From Ciceribacter ferrooxidans (GTDB lineage Bacteria; Pseudomonadota; Alphaproteobacteria; Rhizobiales; Rhizobiaceae), in assembly GCF_004137355.1 (NCBI RefSeq), contig NZ_SDVB01000380.1, forward strand, positions 62,001-126,000: a DNA stretch of 64,000 nt, in the 5' to 3' direction. Of this stretch, positions 54,053 through 64,000 are shown piece by piece. The notes beneath the pieces were generated by a model, which did no database searches, had not been told where the DNA came from, and worked only from the letters and a program-made list of their open reading frames with translations. The translations under genes were made by a program, and so were the position numbers. Position 1 is the first letter of the stretch; each line of letters begins with the position of its first letter.

Positions 54053-55009
54053 ATGACTTCCAAACTCGAGCAGCTTCGTTCCATGACCACCGTCGTCGCC
54101 GACACCGGCGACATCGAGGCTGTGGCCCGTCTGAAACCGGTGGACTGCACGACCAACCCGACCATCGTCCTGAAGGCGCTCGGCACGCACATGTTCGACG
54201 ACACCTTCAAGGAGGCGATCGCCTGGGGCAAGTCGAAGGGCGGTTCCAGCGAGGCCGCCGCCGCCGCCGTCGCGGACAGATTGGCCGTCGCCGTCGGCGC
54301 AGCGCTCGCGAAGATCGTACCGGGCCGTGTCTCGACGGAGGTCGACGCCGATCTTTCCTTCGACATGCAGGGCTCGATCGCCAAGGCGCACGAGATCATC
54401 TCCGGCTACAAGGAGCTCGGGATCGAGCGCGAGCGCGTTCTGATCAAGCTCGCCTCGACCTGGGAAGGTATTCGCGCGGCGGAAGTCCTGCAGAGCGAAG
54501 GTATCGACTGCAACCTGACGCTGCTCTTCTCCAAGGCTCAGGCGATCGCCTGTGCGGAGGCGAACGTCTTCCTGATCTCGCCGTTCGTCGGCCGTATCCT
54601 TGACTGGTACAAGAAGTCGACCGGCGACACCTACACCTCGGAAACCGATCCGGGCGTTCTCTCGGTCCGTTCGATCTACAACTACTACAAGGCGAACGGC
54701 ATCAAGACGGTCGTCATGGGCGCCTCCTTCCGCAATGCAGGCGAAATCGAAGCGCTCGCCGGCTGCGACCGGCTGACGATCGCGCCCGCACTGCTCGACG
54801 AACTCGACGCCGACAAGGGGATACTCGAACGCAAGCTCGCCCCCGAGGCGACCGTTCCGGAGCCGCGGGTCTCGCTCGACGAGAAGGCCTTCCGCTGGAT
54901 GCTCAACGAGGATGCCATGGCGACGGAAAAGCTCGCAGAGGGCATCCGCAGCTTCTACAAGGATCTCGTCGCCCTGCGCGAGAAGGTCGCCAAGGCGCTC
55001 GCCGAATAA
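54053..55009 (+). CDS. tal: Transaldolase
   Basis: Transfers a dihydroxyacetone unit between sugar phosphates in the pentose phosphate pathway. A 318-residue barrel of the TalB (long) type with [14 protein letters not shown] and [19 protein letters not shown]; the Schiff-base Lys is Lys132, the same number as in E. coli TalB. SSLYNYYK-like [14 protein letters not shown] and [10 protein letters not shown] are also conserved. ATG 54053 follows ATAGGATC. A terminator follows the stop codon. Confidence 0.95.
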   Translation: MTSKLEQLRSMTTVVADTGDIEAVARLKPVDCTTNPTIVLKALGTHMFDDTFKEAIAWGKSKGGSSEAAAAAVADRLAVAVGAALAKIVPGRVSTEVDADLSFDMQGSIAKAHEIISGYKELGIERERVLIKLASTWEGIRAAEVLQSEGIDCNLTLLFSKAQAIACAEANVFLISPFVGRILDWYKKSTGDTYTSETDPGVLSVRSIYNYYKANGIKTVVMGASFRNAGEIEALAGCDRLTIAPALLDELDADKGILERKLAPEATVPEPRVSLDEKAFRWMLNEDAMATEKLAEGIRSFYKDLVALREKVAKALAE

Positions 55010-55034
55010 GCCGGCAATCCTGCCGGACAAATGG

Positions 55035-55063
55035 AAGGCGCTCCGGAAACGGGGCGCCTTTTT
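55035..55063 (+). terminator. Rho-independent terminator after tal
   Basis: An 11-bp stem (55035-55045 with 55050-55060, one G-U pair) closes a GAAA loop and runs into TTTTT, 25 bases after the transaldolase stop. The AA before the stem lets it also serve the convergent SH3 gene. Confidence 0.88.
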
Positions 55064-55072
55064 CGTAGAGCG

Positions 55073-55780
55073 TCAGTCGTCGCCCATCACCACCGCATCG
55101 GGGACGTAGTAGGTCTCGGCGCCGTCCACCGTGACCACAGCGTCGCCGCCCTGCTTGCGGCTGCGGATGTCGGAGCCCTCGCTACCGGTGAAGCGGCCGG
55201 CACGGTAGTCGAGGCGGCGGCGCGAACCGTCGGGTGCGGTGATCTCGATCGTCGCCATGGGGCCGTTGCGGACGATGCCGTAATCGCAGGAGGCAAAGCC
55301 GTCGAAGCCCGGCAGCCGGCAGCGAAGCCTGCCCGTGGCGTCGTAAGGGTGGCCCGGCAGCAGATAGCCGTCGTCCGGATAGGGCGGCGGGTTTGAGCCC
55401 CAGTCCTCGACGAGAAAGCGGCCGTTCACCCAGCCGCTCACGCGCGGCCGGTCGGTGGTGGCGATGCGGCACCAGTAGCCGCTGTCCTGTTCGAGGCAGC
55501 CGAGGTTCTTCACCGGCATGCCCTCCGCCAGTTCGCCGATCACCCGGAAATTCATGCCGGCGCCGGAGCGGATCGCAAGGAGACCGCCCGGCGGCAGACC
55601 GTAGACGTGCCAGACATAAGGATCGTCGGGGTCGTTGTAGCCGGGCTGCTGCACCGAGATCACGAGCCGATCGTGGCGATTGGGCGGCAGCGGACGAGCG
55701 ACAGACAAATCCCCGGCGAAGGAGGGCGGCGGCAGAACAAGGCAGATGGCTGTAGCCAAGACAGGGATGATGCGGCGCAT
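55073..55780 (-). CDS. Secreted bacterial SH3 domain protein
   Basis: A 235-residue exported protein: signal peptide MRRIIPVLATAICLVLPPPSFAG, then a bacterial SH3 domain (about residues 55-120: LLAIRSGAGMNFRVIGELAEGMPVKNLGC, WCRIATTDRPRVSGWVNGRFL). Four Cys residues outside the signal occur as two pairs, which suggests disulfides. The C-terminal third (SCDYGIVRNGPMATIEITAPDGSRRRLDY) is a small beta-rich domain also seen alone in rhizobial proteins. It may bind peptidoglycan or a periplasmic partner; function unknown. Confidence 0.82.
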   Translation of the reverse strand: MRRIIPVLATAICLVLPPPSFAGDLSVARPLPPNRHDRLVISVQQPGYNDPDDPYVWHVYGLPPGGLLAIRSGAGMNFRVIGELAEGMPVKNLGCLEQDSGYWCRIATTDRPRVSGWVNGRFLVEDWGSNPPPYPDDGYLLPGHPYDATGRLRCRLPGFDGFASCDYGIVRNGPMATIEITAPDGSRRRLDYRAGRFTGSEGSDIRSRKQGGDAVVTVDGAETYYVPDAVVMGDD

Positions 55781-55870
55781 ACATGGTCTCCGTGATTTGG
55801 CCGACAATAGTATGAGCCGGATCGCCGTGCCATCGGATTACGCGGTTGCATGCAAGTCCGCGGCCCTATC

Positions 55871-55895
55871 GGAACGGCCACGGCACTCTGCCGTT
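55871..55895 (+). promoter_or_regulatory. EcfG-like promoter motif facing the 3' end of the ABM gene
   Basis: GGAAC (55871-55875), 16 bases, CGTT (55892-55895) is an exact consensus match, but it points into the end of the minus-strand ABM gene and no plus-strand gene follows. It may be chance or drive an antisense RNA. Confidence 0.3.
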
Positions 55896-55919
55896 CGCTG
55901 GAAGCCGGACTTGCCGTGC

Positions 55920-56237
55920 CTAACGCTCCAGCGTGCACACGACCTCATAGAGCCCCGGACTGGCTTGTCCGAGACGCTTGTTGCGCTCGAGGAAGCCTTC
56001 CAGGCGCAAGCGGTCGATGATGCGTTGCGATGCCTCGAGGCTCTCGCTCTGGGCGTAGTTGACGACGCGGGTGCCGTCGAGACTGCGGTGGATGCTCGCG
56101 GACATCCATCCCGGAACCGAGCTGGCGAATGCGGCGGATTCCGTGAGCAGATCGATCAGCGGCTGCTGTCCGCCGTCGGGTACGGTGAAGACGTTGATCT
56201 GGGTGATGATGCCTGAACTGGCGCGAATGATGGGCAT
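55920..56237 (-). CDS. Antibiotic biosynthesis monooxygenase (ABM) domain protein
   Basis: A 105-residue dimeric alpha/beta-barrel protein: NVFTVPDGGQQPLIDLLTESAAFASSVPGWMSASIHRSLDGTRVVNYAQSES matches the ABM fold. Single-domain ABM proteins include quinol monooxygenases and heme-degrading enzymes; many lack a known activity. ATG 56237 follows CGAGGAGAAACC. The downstream stretch 55781-55919 towards the SH3 gene has no gene. Confidence 0.82.
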   Translation of the reverse strand: MPIIRASSGIITQINVFTVPDGGQQPLIDLLTESAAFASSVPGWMSASIHRSLDGTRVVNYAQSESLEASQRIIDRLRLEGFLERNKRLGQASPGLYEVVCTLER

Positions 56238-56430
56238 TGGTTTCTCCTCGACACTTGAGGCGATGCCCTACGGGAGCCGAGGCGTGCGCATATGCGTCAC
56301 GACAAGCCTCCCGGCTGGCATGGCCGGTTGCTTGTCGCGGGTTCGCCTGATGGCGACACGGAGCTTCCCATGAGGAGAAGTGGCCGGGGTTACCTCTGCC
56401 GGCCAACGTCCTTTTCGACGACGCGATCAT

Positions 56431-56472
56431 GCCTGCCGAGGCAGGGGGCGTCAAGCTTCGGCCGACGCCCCC
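56431..56472 (-). terminator. Tandem hairpins after patD
   Basis: Just past the patD stop, GGGGGCGTC/GACGCCCCC (56444-56452 with 56464-56472) forms a 9-bp stem; a smaller GCCTGCC/GGCAGG stem (56431-56445) overlaps the next bases. No T run follows, so it may act in 3' end stability as much as termination. Confidence 0.5.
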
Positions 56473-56479
56473 GCGCACC

Positions 56480-57904
56480 TCAGTGTGCGATCATCACGTG
56501 GCGGACTGCGGTGTAGTCTTCGAGCGCGTAGACCGACATGTCCTTGCCGTAGCCCGACTGCTTCAGGCCGCCATGGGGCATTTCGTTGCAGAGCATGAAG
56601 TGGGTGTTGATCCAGGTGCAGCCGTAGCGGAGCCGTGCCGCGGTCTTCATGGCGCGCGAGATGTCCTTCGTCCAGACGGAGGAGGCAAGGCCGTAATCGC
56701 TGTCGTTCGCCCAGGCGATCGCATCGTCGGTATCGGAGAAGCGGGTAACCGAGACGACCGGACCGAAGACTTCGCGGCGGACGATCTCGTCGTCCTGTAG
56801 CGCACCGGCGACGACGGTCGGCGTATAGAAGAAGCCCTTTTCGCCGGCGACCTTGCCGCCGGTGACGATCTCCATGTGCTTGTGCTCGGAAGCGCGGGTG
56901 ACGAAGCTCTCGACGCGGTCGCGCTGGCGCTTCGAGATCAGCGGCCCGATCTCGTTTTCGGTGTCGTCGGCCTGGTTGAACTTCAGCGTCGAAACGGCGG
57001 AGGCGAGGTCGGCGACGAACCGGTCGTAGACCTTGTCGCTCGCATAGATGCGGCAGGCGGCGGTGCAGTCCTGGCCGGCGTTGTAGAAGCCGAAGGTGCG
57101 GATGCCGGCGACGACTGCTTCGAGATCGGCGTCGTCATAGACGATGACCGGTGCCTTGCCGCCGAGTTCCAGATGCGTGCGCTTGACGGTCTTGGCGGCG
57201 GCCGCGAGGATCTTCTTGCCGGTGGCGATATCGCCGGTGATTGAGATCATGCCGATCTTCGGATTGTTGATCAGCGCGTTGCCGACGCTCTCGCCACGGC
57301 CGAGCACGACGTTGACGACGCCTTCCGGCAGGATGTCGGCGAGGAGCTTCGCCATCTTCAGCGCGGTGAGCGGCGTCTGTTCCGACGGTTTGAAGACCAC
57401 GGTGTTGCCGCCGGCGATCGCCGGCGCCAGCTTCCAGGCCATCATCATCAGCGGGTAGTTCCACGGCGCAATCGAGCCGACGACGCCGATCGGATCGCGG
57501 CGGACCATGGAGGTGTGGCCCGGCAGATATTCCCCGGCGACGGGTGCATGCAGCGAGCGGACGGCGCCGGCGAAGAAGCGCCAGCAGTCGACGATCGCCG
57601 GGATCTCGTCGTTGATGACGGCGTTGATCGGCTTGCCACAGTTCAATGATTCCAGTGCGGCGAAGCCGGTCGCGTCCTTCTCGATGGCGTCGGCGATCGC
57701 GAGCAGGTAGGCGGCACGCTGCGAGGGCGTTGTCGCCGACCAGCTGTCGAATGCCTTTTCCGCGGCGTCGACGGCGGCGTCGACCTGCGCGAGCGAAGCC
57801 TCCGGAAGCTCCAGAATGGTCTCGCCGGTCTTCGGATTGAGGATTTTCTCCTCGATCTCTGTGCCCTTTTCGAAGCGGCCGTCGATCAGCATCTGGGTGT
57901 CCAT
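56480..57904 (-). CDS. patD: Gamma-aminobutyraldehyde dehydrogenase
   Basis: Oxidises 4-aminobutanal (from putrescine transamination or oxidation) to GABA with NAD. Aldehyde dehydrogenase of 474 residues (474 in E. coli PatD/YdcW), with Glu246 in [10 protein letters not shown] and the catalytic Cys280 in [13 protein letters not shown], the same positions as in E. coli. [13 protein letters not shown]-like [15 protein letters not shown] and [17 protein letters not shown] are conserved. ATG 57904 has GGGAGAAC upstream. It is the last gene of a ydcSTUVW-like operon, which supports the substrate. Confidence 0.93.
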   Translation of the reverse strand: MDTQMLIDGRFEKGTEIEEKILNPKTGETILELPEASLAQVDAAVDAAEKAFDSWSATTPSQRAAYLLAIADAIEKDATGFAALESLNCGKPINAVINDEIPAIVDCWRFFAGAVRSLHAPVAGEYLPGHTSMVRRDPIGVVGSIAPWNYPLMMMAWKLAPAIAGGNTVVFKPSEQTPLTALKMAKLLADILPEGVVNVVLGRGESVGNALINNPKIGMISITGDIATGKKILAAAAKTVKRTHLELGGKAPVIVYDDADLEAVVAGIRTFGFYNAGQDCTAACRIYASDKVYDRFVADLASAVSTLKFNQADDTENEIGPLISKRQRDRVESFVTRASEHKHMEIVTGGKVAGEKGFFYTPTVVAGALQDDEIVRREVFGPVVSVTRFSDTDDAIAWANDSDYGLASSVWTKDISRAMKTAARLRYGCTWINTHFMLCNEMPHGGLKQSGYGKDMSVYALEDYTAVRHVMIAH

Positions 57905-57932
57905 GTTGTTCTCCCTCATCTGGTTTGTCGGG

Positions 57933-58745
57933 TTATTTGCCGCTTCCCGAAATCCGGTCGGTGTCGCGGGTGAGATAATAGGCCGCCAGGATCGGCAGGA
58001 AGGTCACGATCACCACCAGCATGGCGACGACGTTGGTGACCGGCCGCTGGCGCGGGCGAATGAGTTCCTCAAGCATCCAGATCGGCAATGTCGCCTGCTG
58101 GCCGCCGGTGAAGGTGGTGACGATGACCTCGTCGAATGAGAGCGCGAAGGCAAGCATGCCGCCTGCAAGCAGCGCGGTCGCGATGTTCGGCAGCACCACG
58201 TGGCGAAAGGTCTGGAAACCGTCGGCGCCGAGATCCATCGACGCCTCGATCAGCGATCCCGAGGTGCGGCGGAAGCGAGCGACGGCGTTGTTGTAGACGA
58301 CGACGATGCAGAAGGTGCCGTGGCCGAGGATGATCGTCCACATCGAATAGGGGATCTCCGCCAGCGAAAACGCCGAGCGGAGCGCAATCCCGGTGACGAT
58401 GCCGGGGAGCGCGATCGGCAGGATGACGAGAAGCGAGATCGCCTCGCGGCCGAAGAAGGCCGAGCGCGCCACGGCGGCTGCGGCGAGCGTGCCGAGCACG
58501 AGGGCGATCAGCGTGGCGATGCTCGCGACCTTGACCGAGAGCGTCAGCGCTTCCCAGACGTCCGGTCGGTTCCAGGCGACGGCGAACCACTGGGTGGTGA
58601 AGCCCGGCGGCGGCCACTGGAAGCTCTTTTCCTCCGTCGTGAAGGCGTAGACGAAGATCAAGACGATCGGCAGGTGCAGGAAGAGGAGCCCGCCGGCCGC
58701 GGCGATCTTGAGCGGCCATCCGGCCGAGGAGCGGTCAGAGCGCAT
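57933..58745 (-). CDS. ydcV: Polyamine-type ABC transporter permease (YdcV/PotC type)
   Basis: A 270-residue permease with six helices and the EAA loop [55 protein letters not shown] after helix 1 is typical of PotC-like subunits. ATG 58745 overlaps the stop of the PotB-like gene by 11 bases. It works with the neighbouring permease, ATPase and binding protein to import putrescine or a related polyamine. Confidence 0.92.
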   Translation of the reverse strand: MRSDRSSAGWPLKIAAAGGLLFLHLPIVLIFVYAFTTEEKSFQWPPPGFTTQWFAVAWNRPDVWEALTLSVKVASIATLIALVLGTLAAAAVARSAFFGREAISLLVILPIALPGIVTGIALRSAFSLAEIPYSMWTIILGHGTFCIVVVYNNAVARFRRTSGSLIEASMDLGADGFQTFRHVVLPNIATALLAGGMLAFALSFDEVIVTTFTGGQQATLPIWMLEELIRPRQRPVTNVVAMLVVIVTFLPILAAYYLTRDTDRISGSGK

Positions 58746-59685
58746 CGAAGGCCCCCATGCGTTTGGCGGCCCACAGATAGACGCCCATGATGGCGATCGG
58801 TACGACCGAGAAGGCGGCGGCGAGCGGCACGTTACCGGCCGTTCCCTGCTGGGCATAGACCGCCTGGCCGATGAAGAGCCGCGAGGAACCGACGATCTGC
58901 GGAATAATGTAGTCGCCGAGCGTGAGCGAGAAGGTGAAGATCGAGCCGGCGACGATGCCGGGCATGGCGAGCGGAAGCAGCACGTTGCGGAAGGTCTGGC
59001 CGGGATGGGCGCCGAGGTCGGAGGAGGCCTCGATGAGGTTGCCGGGAACACGCTCGAGTGCGGCCTGGATCGGCAGGATCATGAAGGGCAGCCACACGTA
59101 GACGAAGACGAGGAAGGTGCCGATGTAGCTGATCGATAGCGAGTTGCCGCCGATCACCGGTAGCGCGAGGATACCGTCGAGGAGCCAGGAAAGGCCGAGA
59201 CGATCGAACGCCCAGGTGAGGATGCCCTCCTTGGCGAGGATCAGTTTCCACGCATAGACCTTGACCAGATAGCTCGACCAGAGCGGCAGCATGACGCCGA
59301 GATAGAAGAAGGCCTTCCAGCGGCCGGTCGCATAGCGCGCGGCATAGTAGGCGATCGGGAAGGCGAGCACGGCCGAGGCCAGCGTCACCGCGGCGGCCAT
59401 GACGATGGTCCGCACGATGATGTCGAAATTGGTCGGCACCAGGAGTTGGCGATAGGTGGAGAGAGTCAGCTCGTAGTTGATGAGCCCGGAGAAATCGTCG
59501 ATCGAGAAGAAGCTCTGCAGCAGCAGCGCGATGAGCGACCCGACATAGATGATGCCGAGCCACAGAAGCGGCGGGATGAGCATCACGGCCAGCAACAGCG
59601 CCGGGCGACGCCAGAAGACGTCGGAGAGGCGACCGAAGGCGCCGGATCTGCCGGGCAGGATGGAGGCGGTCGATACGTCGCTCAT
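58735..59685 (-). CDS. ydcU: Polyamine-type ABC transporter permease (YdcU/PotB type)
   Basis: A 316-residue permease: N-terminal helix (about 30-55), a periplasmic loop with [24 protein letters not shown], and five more helices with EAA loop [35 protein letters not shown] 59685 overlaps the ATPase stop by four bases. Partner of the permease encoded next. Confidence 0.92.
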   Translation of the reverse strand: MSDVSTASILPGRSGAFGRLSDVFWRRPALLLAVMLIPPLLWLGIIYVGSLIALLLQSFFSIDDFSGLINYELTLSTYRQLLVPTNFDIIVRTIVMAAAVTLASAVLAFPIAYYAARYATGRWKAFFYLGVMLPLWSSYLVKVYAWKLILAKEGILTWAFDRLGLSWLLDGILALPVIGGNSLSISYIGTFLVFVYVWLPFMILPIQAALERVPGNLIEASSDLGAHPGQTFRNVLLPLAMPGIVAGSIFTFSLTLGDYIIPQIVGSSRLFIGQAVYAQQGTAGNVPLAAAFSVVPIAIMGVYLWAAKRMGAFDAL

Positions 59686-60671
59686 GCCTCGCCGTCCATG
59701 TAGTGGAGATCGGTCGGTAGCCAAGAGACCCTCGCGTCTTCGCCGGGTTTCGGCGTGGCCTGGCCGGCCGGCACCATGACGTTGAGGGCGATCTCTCCGG
59801 CGCGCAGATGGAGGCGAGTGGCGCTGCCGAGGAAGCTCTCCGACATCACGGTCGCGGCGATGCCGCCTTCGGAAACGAGGCGGATCGCTTCCGGCCTCAG
59901 GCTCGCCCAACGGGTCTCGCCGCCGAGGCGCTGCATGTTGGCCGGTGCGATGACGTTGGAGGAGCCGACGAAATCGGCGACGAAACGGTTCCGCGGGCGA
60001 TTGTAGATTTCCTGCGGCGTGCCGGCCTGGACGATGCCGCCGTTGTTGAAGACGGCGACGCGGTCGGCCATCGAGAGTGCTTCGCCCTGATCGTGTGTGA
60101 CGAAGACGAAAGTGATGCCGAGCGAGCGCTGCAGGCTCTTCAGTTCCTCCTGCATCTGTTCCCGGAGCTTCAGATCGAGAGCGCCGAGCGGCTCGTCGAG
60201 AAGGAGCACCTTCGGCTTGTTGACCAGCGCCCGGGCGAGTGCCACGCGCTGGCGCTGGCCGCCGGAAAGCTGCCCCGGCTTGCGGGCGCCGTAGCCGGGG
60301 AGTTTCACGAGATCCAGCGCCTGCTCGGCGAGGCGGTGGCGCTCCGCCTTGCCGACGCCCTTGACCATCAGTCCGTAGGCGACGTTGTCGAGAATGCTGA
60401 GATGCGGAAAGAGCGCGTAGTCCTGGAAGACCGTATTGACCTGACGGCGATAGGGCGGAACGCCTTCGGCCGTTTCGCCGAAGATCTCGATATGGCCGGA
60501 GGTTGGCTGTTCGAAGCCGGCGATCAGCCTGAGGCAGGTCGTCTTGCCGGAGCCGGACGGTCCGAGCATGGCGAAGAACTCGCCCGGCGCGATCTTCAGG
60601 TCGACCGCGTCGACGGCTTTCACCGGGCCGAAATGGCGCGACACCTGCGAGAAGGAAACGGCTGCGGTCAT
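59682..60671 (-). CDS. ydcT: Polyamine-type ABC transporter ATP-binding protein (YdcT/PotA type)
   Basis: A 329-residue ATPase: Walker A GPSGSGKTTCLRLIAGF (about residue 40), Q-loop TVFQDYALFPHLS, signature LSGGQRQRVALARAL, Walker B LLLDEPLGALD, VTHDQGEALSMADR, and a C-terminal TOBE domain (about 240-325; WASLRPEAIRL). ATG 60671 lies 154 bp after the binding-protein stop; that gap holds a palindromic repeat. Confidence 0.92.
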   Translation of the reverse strand: MTAAVSFSQVSRHFGPVKAVDAVDLKIAPGEFFAMLGPSGSGKTTCLRLIAGFEQPTSGHIEIFGETAEGVPPYRRQVNTVFQDYALFPHLSILDNVAYGLMVKGVGKAERHRLAEQALDLVKLPGYGARKPGQLSGGQRQRVALARALVNKPKVLLLDEPLGALDLKLREQMQEELKSLQRSLGITFVFVTHDQGEALSMADRVAVFNNGGIVQAGTPQEIYNRPRNRFVADFVGSSNVIAPANMQRLGGETRWASLRPEAIRLVSEGGIAATVMSESFLGSATRLHLRAGEIALNVMVPAGQATPKPGEDARVSWLPTDLHYMDGEA

Positions 60672-60710
60672 AGGTACTCCGGATGGTTTTGGTTGGCCTC
60701 GACGTGACGC

Positions 60711-60821
60711 CCTCTTCTCCCCGGCGGGGAGAAGTGCCGAGCGTATGCGAGGCGATGAGGGGGCGGCACGCTCTGCCCCCTCATCCGCCCTTCGGGCACC
60801 TTCTCCCCGTCGGGGAGAAGG
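60711..60821. repeat. RIME-like palindromic element between ydcS and ydcT
   Basis: Three hairpins in 111 bp: CTTCTCCCC/GGGGAGAAG (60714-60734), GATGAGGGGGC/GCCCCCTCATC (60754-60785) and CCTTCTCCCC/GGGGAGAAGG (60799-60821). The outer two share the same stem sequence. Such mosaics with CTTCTCCCCG...GGGGAGAAG and CCCCTCATCC are typical rhizobial intergenic elements. It lies directly after the binding-protein stop codon. Confidence 0.8.
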
Positions 60822-60825
60822 GATA

Positions 60826-61986
<1,161 letters not shown>

Positions 61987-62120
61987 CTGATTTCTCCCGG
62001 TTCGCGGCGGCATTCTGCAGCCTATGTTCCCGCCTGGCAGCGTGCCGCGAAAGGGCCGCATTCGCAAATTCATTTATCAGAAAGACGTTATCGGTTTTTC
62101 CGAAACATGTGGGTCAAGGC

Positions 62121-62250
62121 CCCTCCCCAACCCCTCCCCACAAGGGGGAGGGGCTTTTCCCTCGAAAGCCACGGCAGGTCTGTGGCAAAGCGCTCCCGCA
62201 AGTGTTCTCCCCCCTTGTGGGGGAGATGGCCGGCAGGCCAGAGGGGGAGT
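62121..62250. repeat. RIME-like palindromic element upstream of ydcS
   Basis: Two hairpins, CCCCTCCCC/GGGGAGGGG (62131-62139 with 62145-62153) and TCTCCCCC/GGGGGAGA (62206-62213 with 62219-62226), share the CTCCCCCNCAAG/CTTGTGGGGGAG core in inverted order, followed by GATGGCCGGCAGGCCAGAGGGGG-type sequence. The first is followed by CTTTT and may end transcription on the plus strand. It fills the region between lysR and the operon start (61987-62268), where I see no gene. Confidence 0.78.
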
Positions 62251-62268
62251 TCACCAATGATTGAAGCC

Positions 62269-63177
62269 TTAACGTCCGCGCCCGCTTCGGAGTGTCTCGG
62301 CGATGCCGACGAAGTCGCGCGCCGATTGCGGCAGGCTGGAACCTTTGCGCCAGACCATGCCGACCTGCACTACGGGCAGCGCGCCGGAGACGTCGCGGCT
62401 CTCGATGCGGTCACCTTCCAGCGACCATGGCCGGTAGATGAGATCGGGCAGCAGCGCCACGCCGGCGCCGGTCGCGACAAGGCTTCGCACCGCTTCGACC
62501 GAGCGGGTGCGGAAGGCGACATGCGGACGGGCGCCGAGGGCGGAGAGCAGCTTTCCGGTATTCTCCTCGATCTCGTCCACCGTCAGCATGATCAGGGGCT
62601 CGCGGGCGATGTCGGCGACCGAGATGATGTCGGCGGAAACCAGCGGGTGCCCCATCGGAAGCCAGAGGCGGTAAGGCGAGGTTTCGAGGATCTCCGCCTG
62701 CAGCGCCAGGCGGTCGCGCAGGTTCGAAATGACCATGACGGCGACGTCGAGCTCACCGCCGATGAGGAGGTGCTCGAGATAGGAGCCGTTGTCCTCGATC
62801 GCGCTCACCTCGACATTGGGGCAGGCGCGGCGGTAGCGTGCCAGCAGGTCGGAGAGCACATAGCCGGCGACCAGCGAGGTGACGCCGATGTTGAGCGTGC
62901 CGCCCTCGCTCTTGCGCGTCGTCGAGAAGGAATTGCGCGCGTCCGAGACGGTCGCGAGAATCTTCGTCGCATGGCGCAGGAACTGGTGGCCGTTGTGGGT
63001 GATCGAAAGCCCGCGCGGATGGCGGTCGAAGAGCTCGACGCCGAGGTCGCCTTCCAGTTCCTTGATCGCCTCGGTCACCGAGGATTGCGAGATCGAGAGG
63101 TTCTGGGCCGCCCGCGTCACCGAACCCTGCTCGGCGACGGCGACGAAATACTGCAGCTGGCGGAGGGTGAAGGCCAT
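62269..63177 (-). CDS. LysR-family transcriptional regulator
   Basis: A 302-residue regulator: helix-turn-helix at residues about 4-62 (LRQLQYFVAVAEQGSVTRAAQNLSISQSSVTEAIKELEGDLGVELFDR) and a LysR effector domain (about 90-295). It is on the same strand as the polyamine operon 282 bp upstream of it, with the repeat between; it could control that operon or the divergent EamA transporter. ATG 63177 gives the standard N-terminus; in-frame codons upstream are not conserved in type. Confidence 0.9.
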   Translation of the reverse strand: MAFTLRQLQYFVAVAEQGSVTRAAQNLSISQSSVTEAIKELEGDLGVELFDRHPRGLSITHNGHQFLRHATKILATVSDARNSFSTTRKSEGGTLNIGVTSLVAGYVLSDLLARYRRACPNVEVSAIEDNGSYLEHLLIGGELDVAVMVISNLRDRLALQAEILETSPYRLWLPMGHPLVSADIISVADIAREPLIMLTVDEIEENTGKLLSALGARPHVAFRTRSVEAVRSLVATGAGVALLPDLIYRPWSLEGDRIESRDVSGALPVVQVGMVWRKGSSLPQSARDFVGIAETLRSGRGR

Positions 63178-63386
63178 GGCGCCTTTAGAGCACGACTGCG
63201 GGTCCGGGAGCAAGCATTGCACCGGGCGAGGCACCTTCGGCTCACGGAGCTGCGCGCCCCGCGTTTCCTGCAAGGCAGGCTTGCGGAGATGCGGTCTTTG
63301 CAAACGTCAAGGGACGTATACTATCCGATGTTTCGATTTCTCTCTGCCCTCGCGACAAGCGGCGGGCCTGTCCCGTCAGTCGCTCC

Positions 63387-64000
63387 ATGAAATCCACACC
63401 TATCGGATACCTCTTCGCGCTGCTCGCCTTTGCGATCTTTTCGGTGCAGGACGGGGTTTCCAAGCATCTCGGCAGCGCCTATCCGCCGGTGCTGGTGGCG
63501 ATGATCCGCTACTGGGCCTTCGCGCTCTTCGCCGTGCTTCTCGCGATGCGCGGACGCGGCGGACTTTCGGCGGCGATCCGCACGCAGCGGCCGTGGCTGC
63601 AGATCCTGCGGGGCCTGCTGCTCGCCGTGCAAATCCCGATCGCGATCACCGCGTTCACGCGGGTCGGTCTTGCGCAGTCGCAGGCGATTTTCGCCTCCGG
63701 CCCGCTGATCGTCGCGATGCTCTCGGTGCCGATTCTCGGCGAGAAGGTCGGCTGGCGGCGCTGGACGGCGATCGTCGTCGGGCTCTGCGGCGTCCTCCTG
63801 ATCCTCGGCCCGAGCACCGCCGGCTTCAATGCTCTGGTCGTCCTGCCGCTCCTCGTTGCGCTGATCGGCGCGCTCTACGGACTGTGTACCCGTCTCGTCA
63901 GCCGGGTGGACGGGCCGACGACGAGCTTCTTCTATATCGGTGCCGTCGGCGCGGTGGCGCTGACAATCGCCGGCCCCTTCTTCTGGACGGAGATTTCCGC
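63387..64000 (+). CDS. EamA/DMT-superfamily transporter, cut by the window end
   Basis: The frame from ATG 63387 is open to the last base (204 codons). It begins KSTPIGYLFALLAFAIFSVQDGVSKHLGS and continues with about six membrane helices, including the first EamA repeat ending in FASGPLIVAMLSVPILGEKVGWRRW and GLCGVLLILGP. EamA proteins export metabolites such as amino acids; the substrate is not readable. The second half of the ten-helix protein lies outside. It is divergent from the LysR gene. Confidence 0.87.
   Translation, partial: MKSTPIGYLFALLAFAIFSVQDGVSKHLGSAYPPVLVAMIRYWAFALFAVLLAMRGRGGLSAAIRTQRPWLQILRGLLLAVQIPIAITAFTRVGLAQSQAIFASGPLIVAMLSVPILGEKVGWRRWTAIVVGLCGVLLILGPSTAGFNALVVLPLLVALIGALYGLCTRLVSRVDGPTTSFFYIGAVGAVALTIAGPFFWTEIS

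Overview
The window is GC-rich, densely coded alphaproteobacterial chromosome or megaplasmid. The gene content points to a member of the Rhizobiaceae (Rhizobium/Ensifer/Shinella type): a PhyR-NepR-EcfG general stress response locus, ExoD, TRAP and peptide ABC importers, a MaoC-Pta/AckA/PhaC cluster and RIME-like intergenic palindromes. Genus is inference; there is no rRNA or tRNA gene to settle it. The first gene (phyR) and last gene (EamA transporter) are cut by the window edges.

Layout. 1-3.8 kb: general stress response locus with phyR, a HWE-type histidine kinase, nepR-ecfG and two 54-residue DUF1328 membrane proteins. Three exact GGAAC-N16-CGTT promoters read into a small four-cysteine protein, a DUF1328 gene and nepR-ecfG. 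4.1-7.1 kb: pntAB transhydrogenase. 7.2-19.3 kb: hexuronate/unsaturated uronate catabolism. A minus-strand operon (uxaC, TRAP dctPQM, kdgF, kduI, kduD, uxuB, uxuA, uxaA) diverges from a GntR regulator and kdgK across a 22-bp operator-like palindrome. 19.4-21 kb: an FAH-family hydrolase and a DHRS6-like dehydrogenase that resemble the last steps of non-phosphorylative L-fucose/L-rhamnose breakdown. 21.3-27.6 kb: M19 dipeptidase with a complete Dpp-type importer. 27.6-33.3 kb: orphan PhnM, then ackA, a MaoC-Pta fusion and phaC. 33.4-39.5 kb: P1 peptidase and an HlyD/RbbA/YhhJ export system. 39.7-48.1 kb: FAD amine or amino-acid oxidase, then a second peptide-type importer split around a divergent promoter with an M20 amidohydrolase. 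48.2-56.2 kb: mostly single housekeeping or stress genes (exoD, nitrilase, EI24/CysZ-like, VOC/TetR pair, nth, DUF2244, an Ada-like protein, transaldolase, SH3 protein, ABM protein). 56.5-62 kb: ydcSTUV-patD putrescine/gamma-aminobutyraldehyde operon flanked by palindromic repeats. 62.3-64 kb: LysR regulator and an EamA transporter.

How it works together. The carbon-scavenging blocks (uronates, deoxysugar acids, peptides, polyamines) feed pyruvate/G3P, acetyl-CoA and succinate; the acetyl phosphate/PHA block can store or vent acetyl units, and PntAB links the proton gradient to NADPH. Three of the four importers have a stable hairpin or palindromic repeat directly after the binding-protein gene, consistent with over-expression of binding protein relative to the membrane subunits. 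I did not find CRISPR arrays, prophage, insertion sequences, rRNA or tRNA genes. No whole new system is proven; the best leads are the small EcfG-driven four-cysteine protein, a 20-bp palindrome over the kinase start, the orphan PhnM and the recurrent post-binding-protein hairpins.
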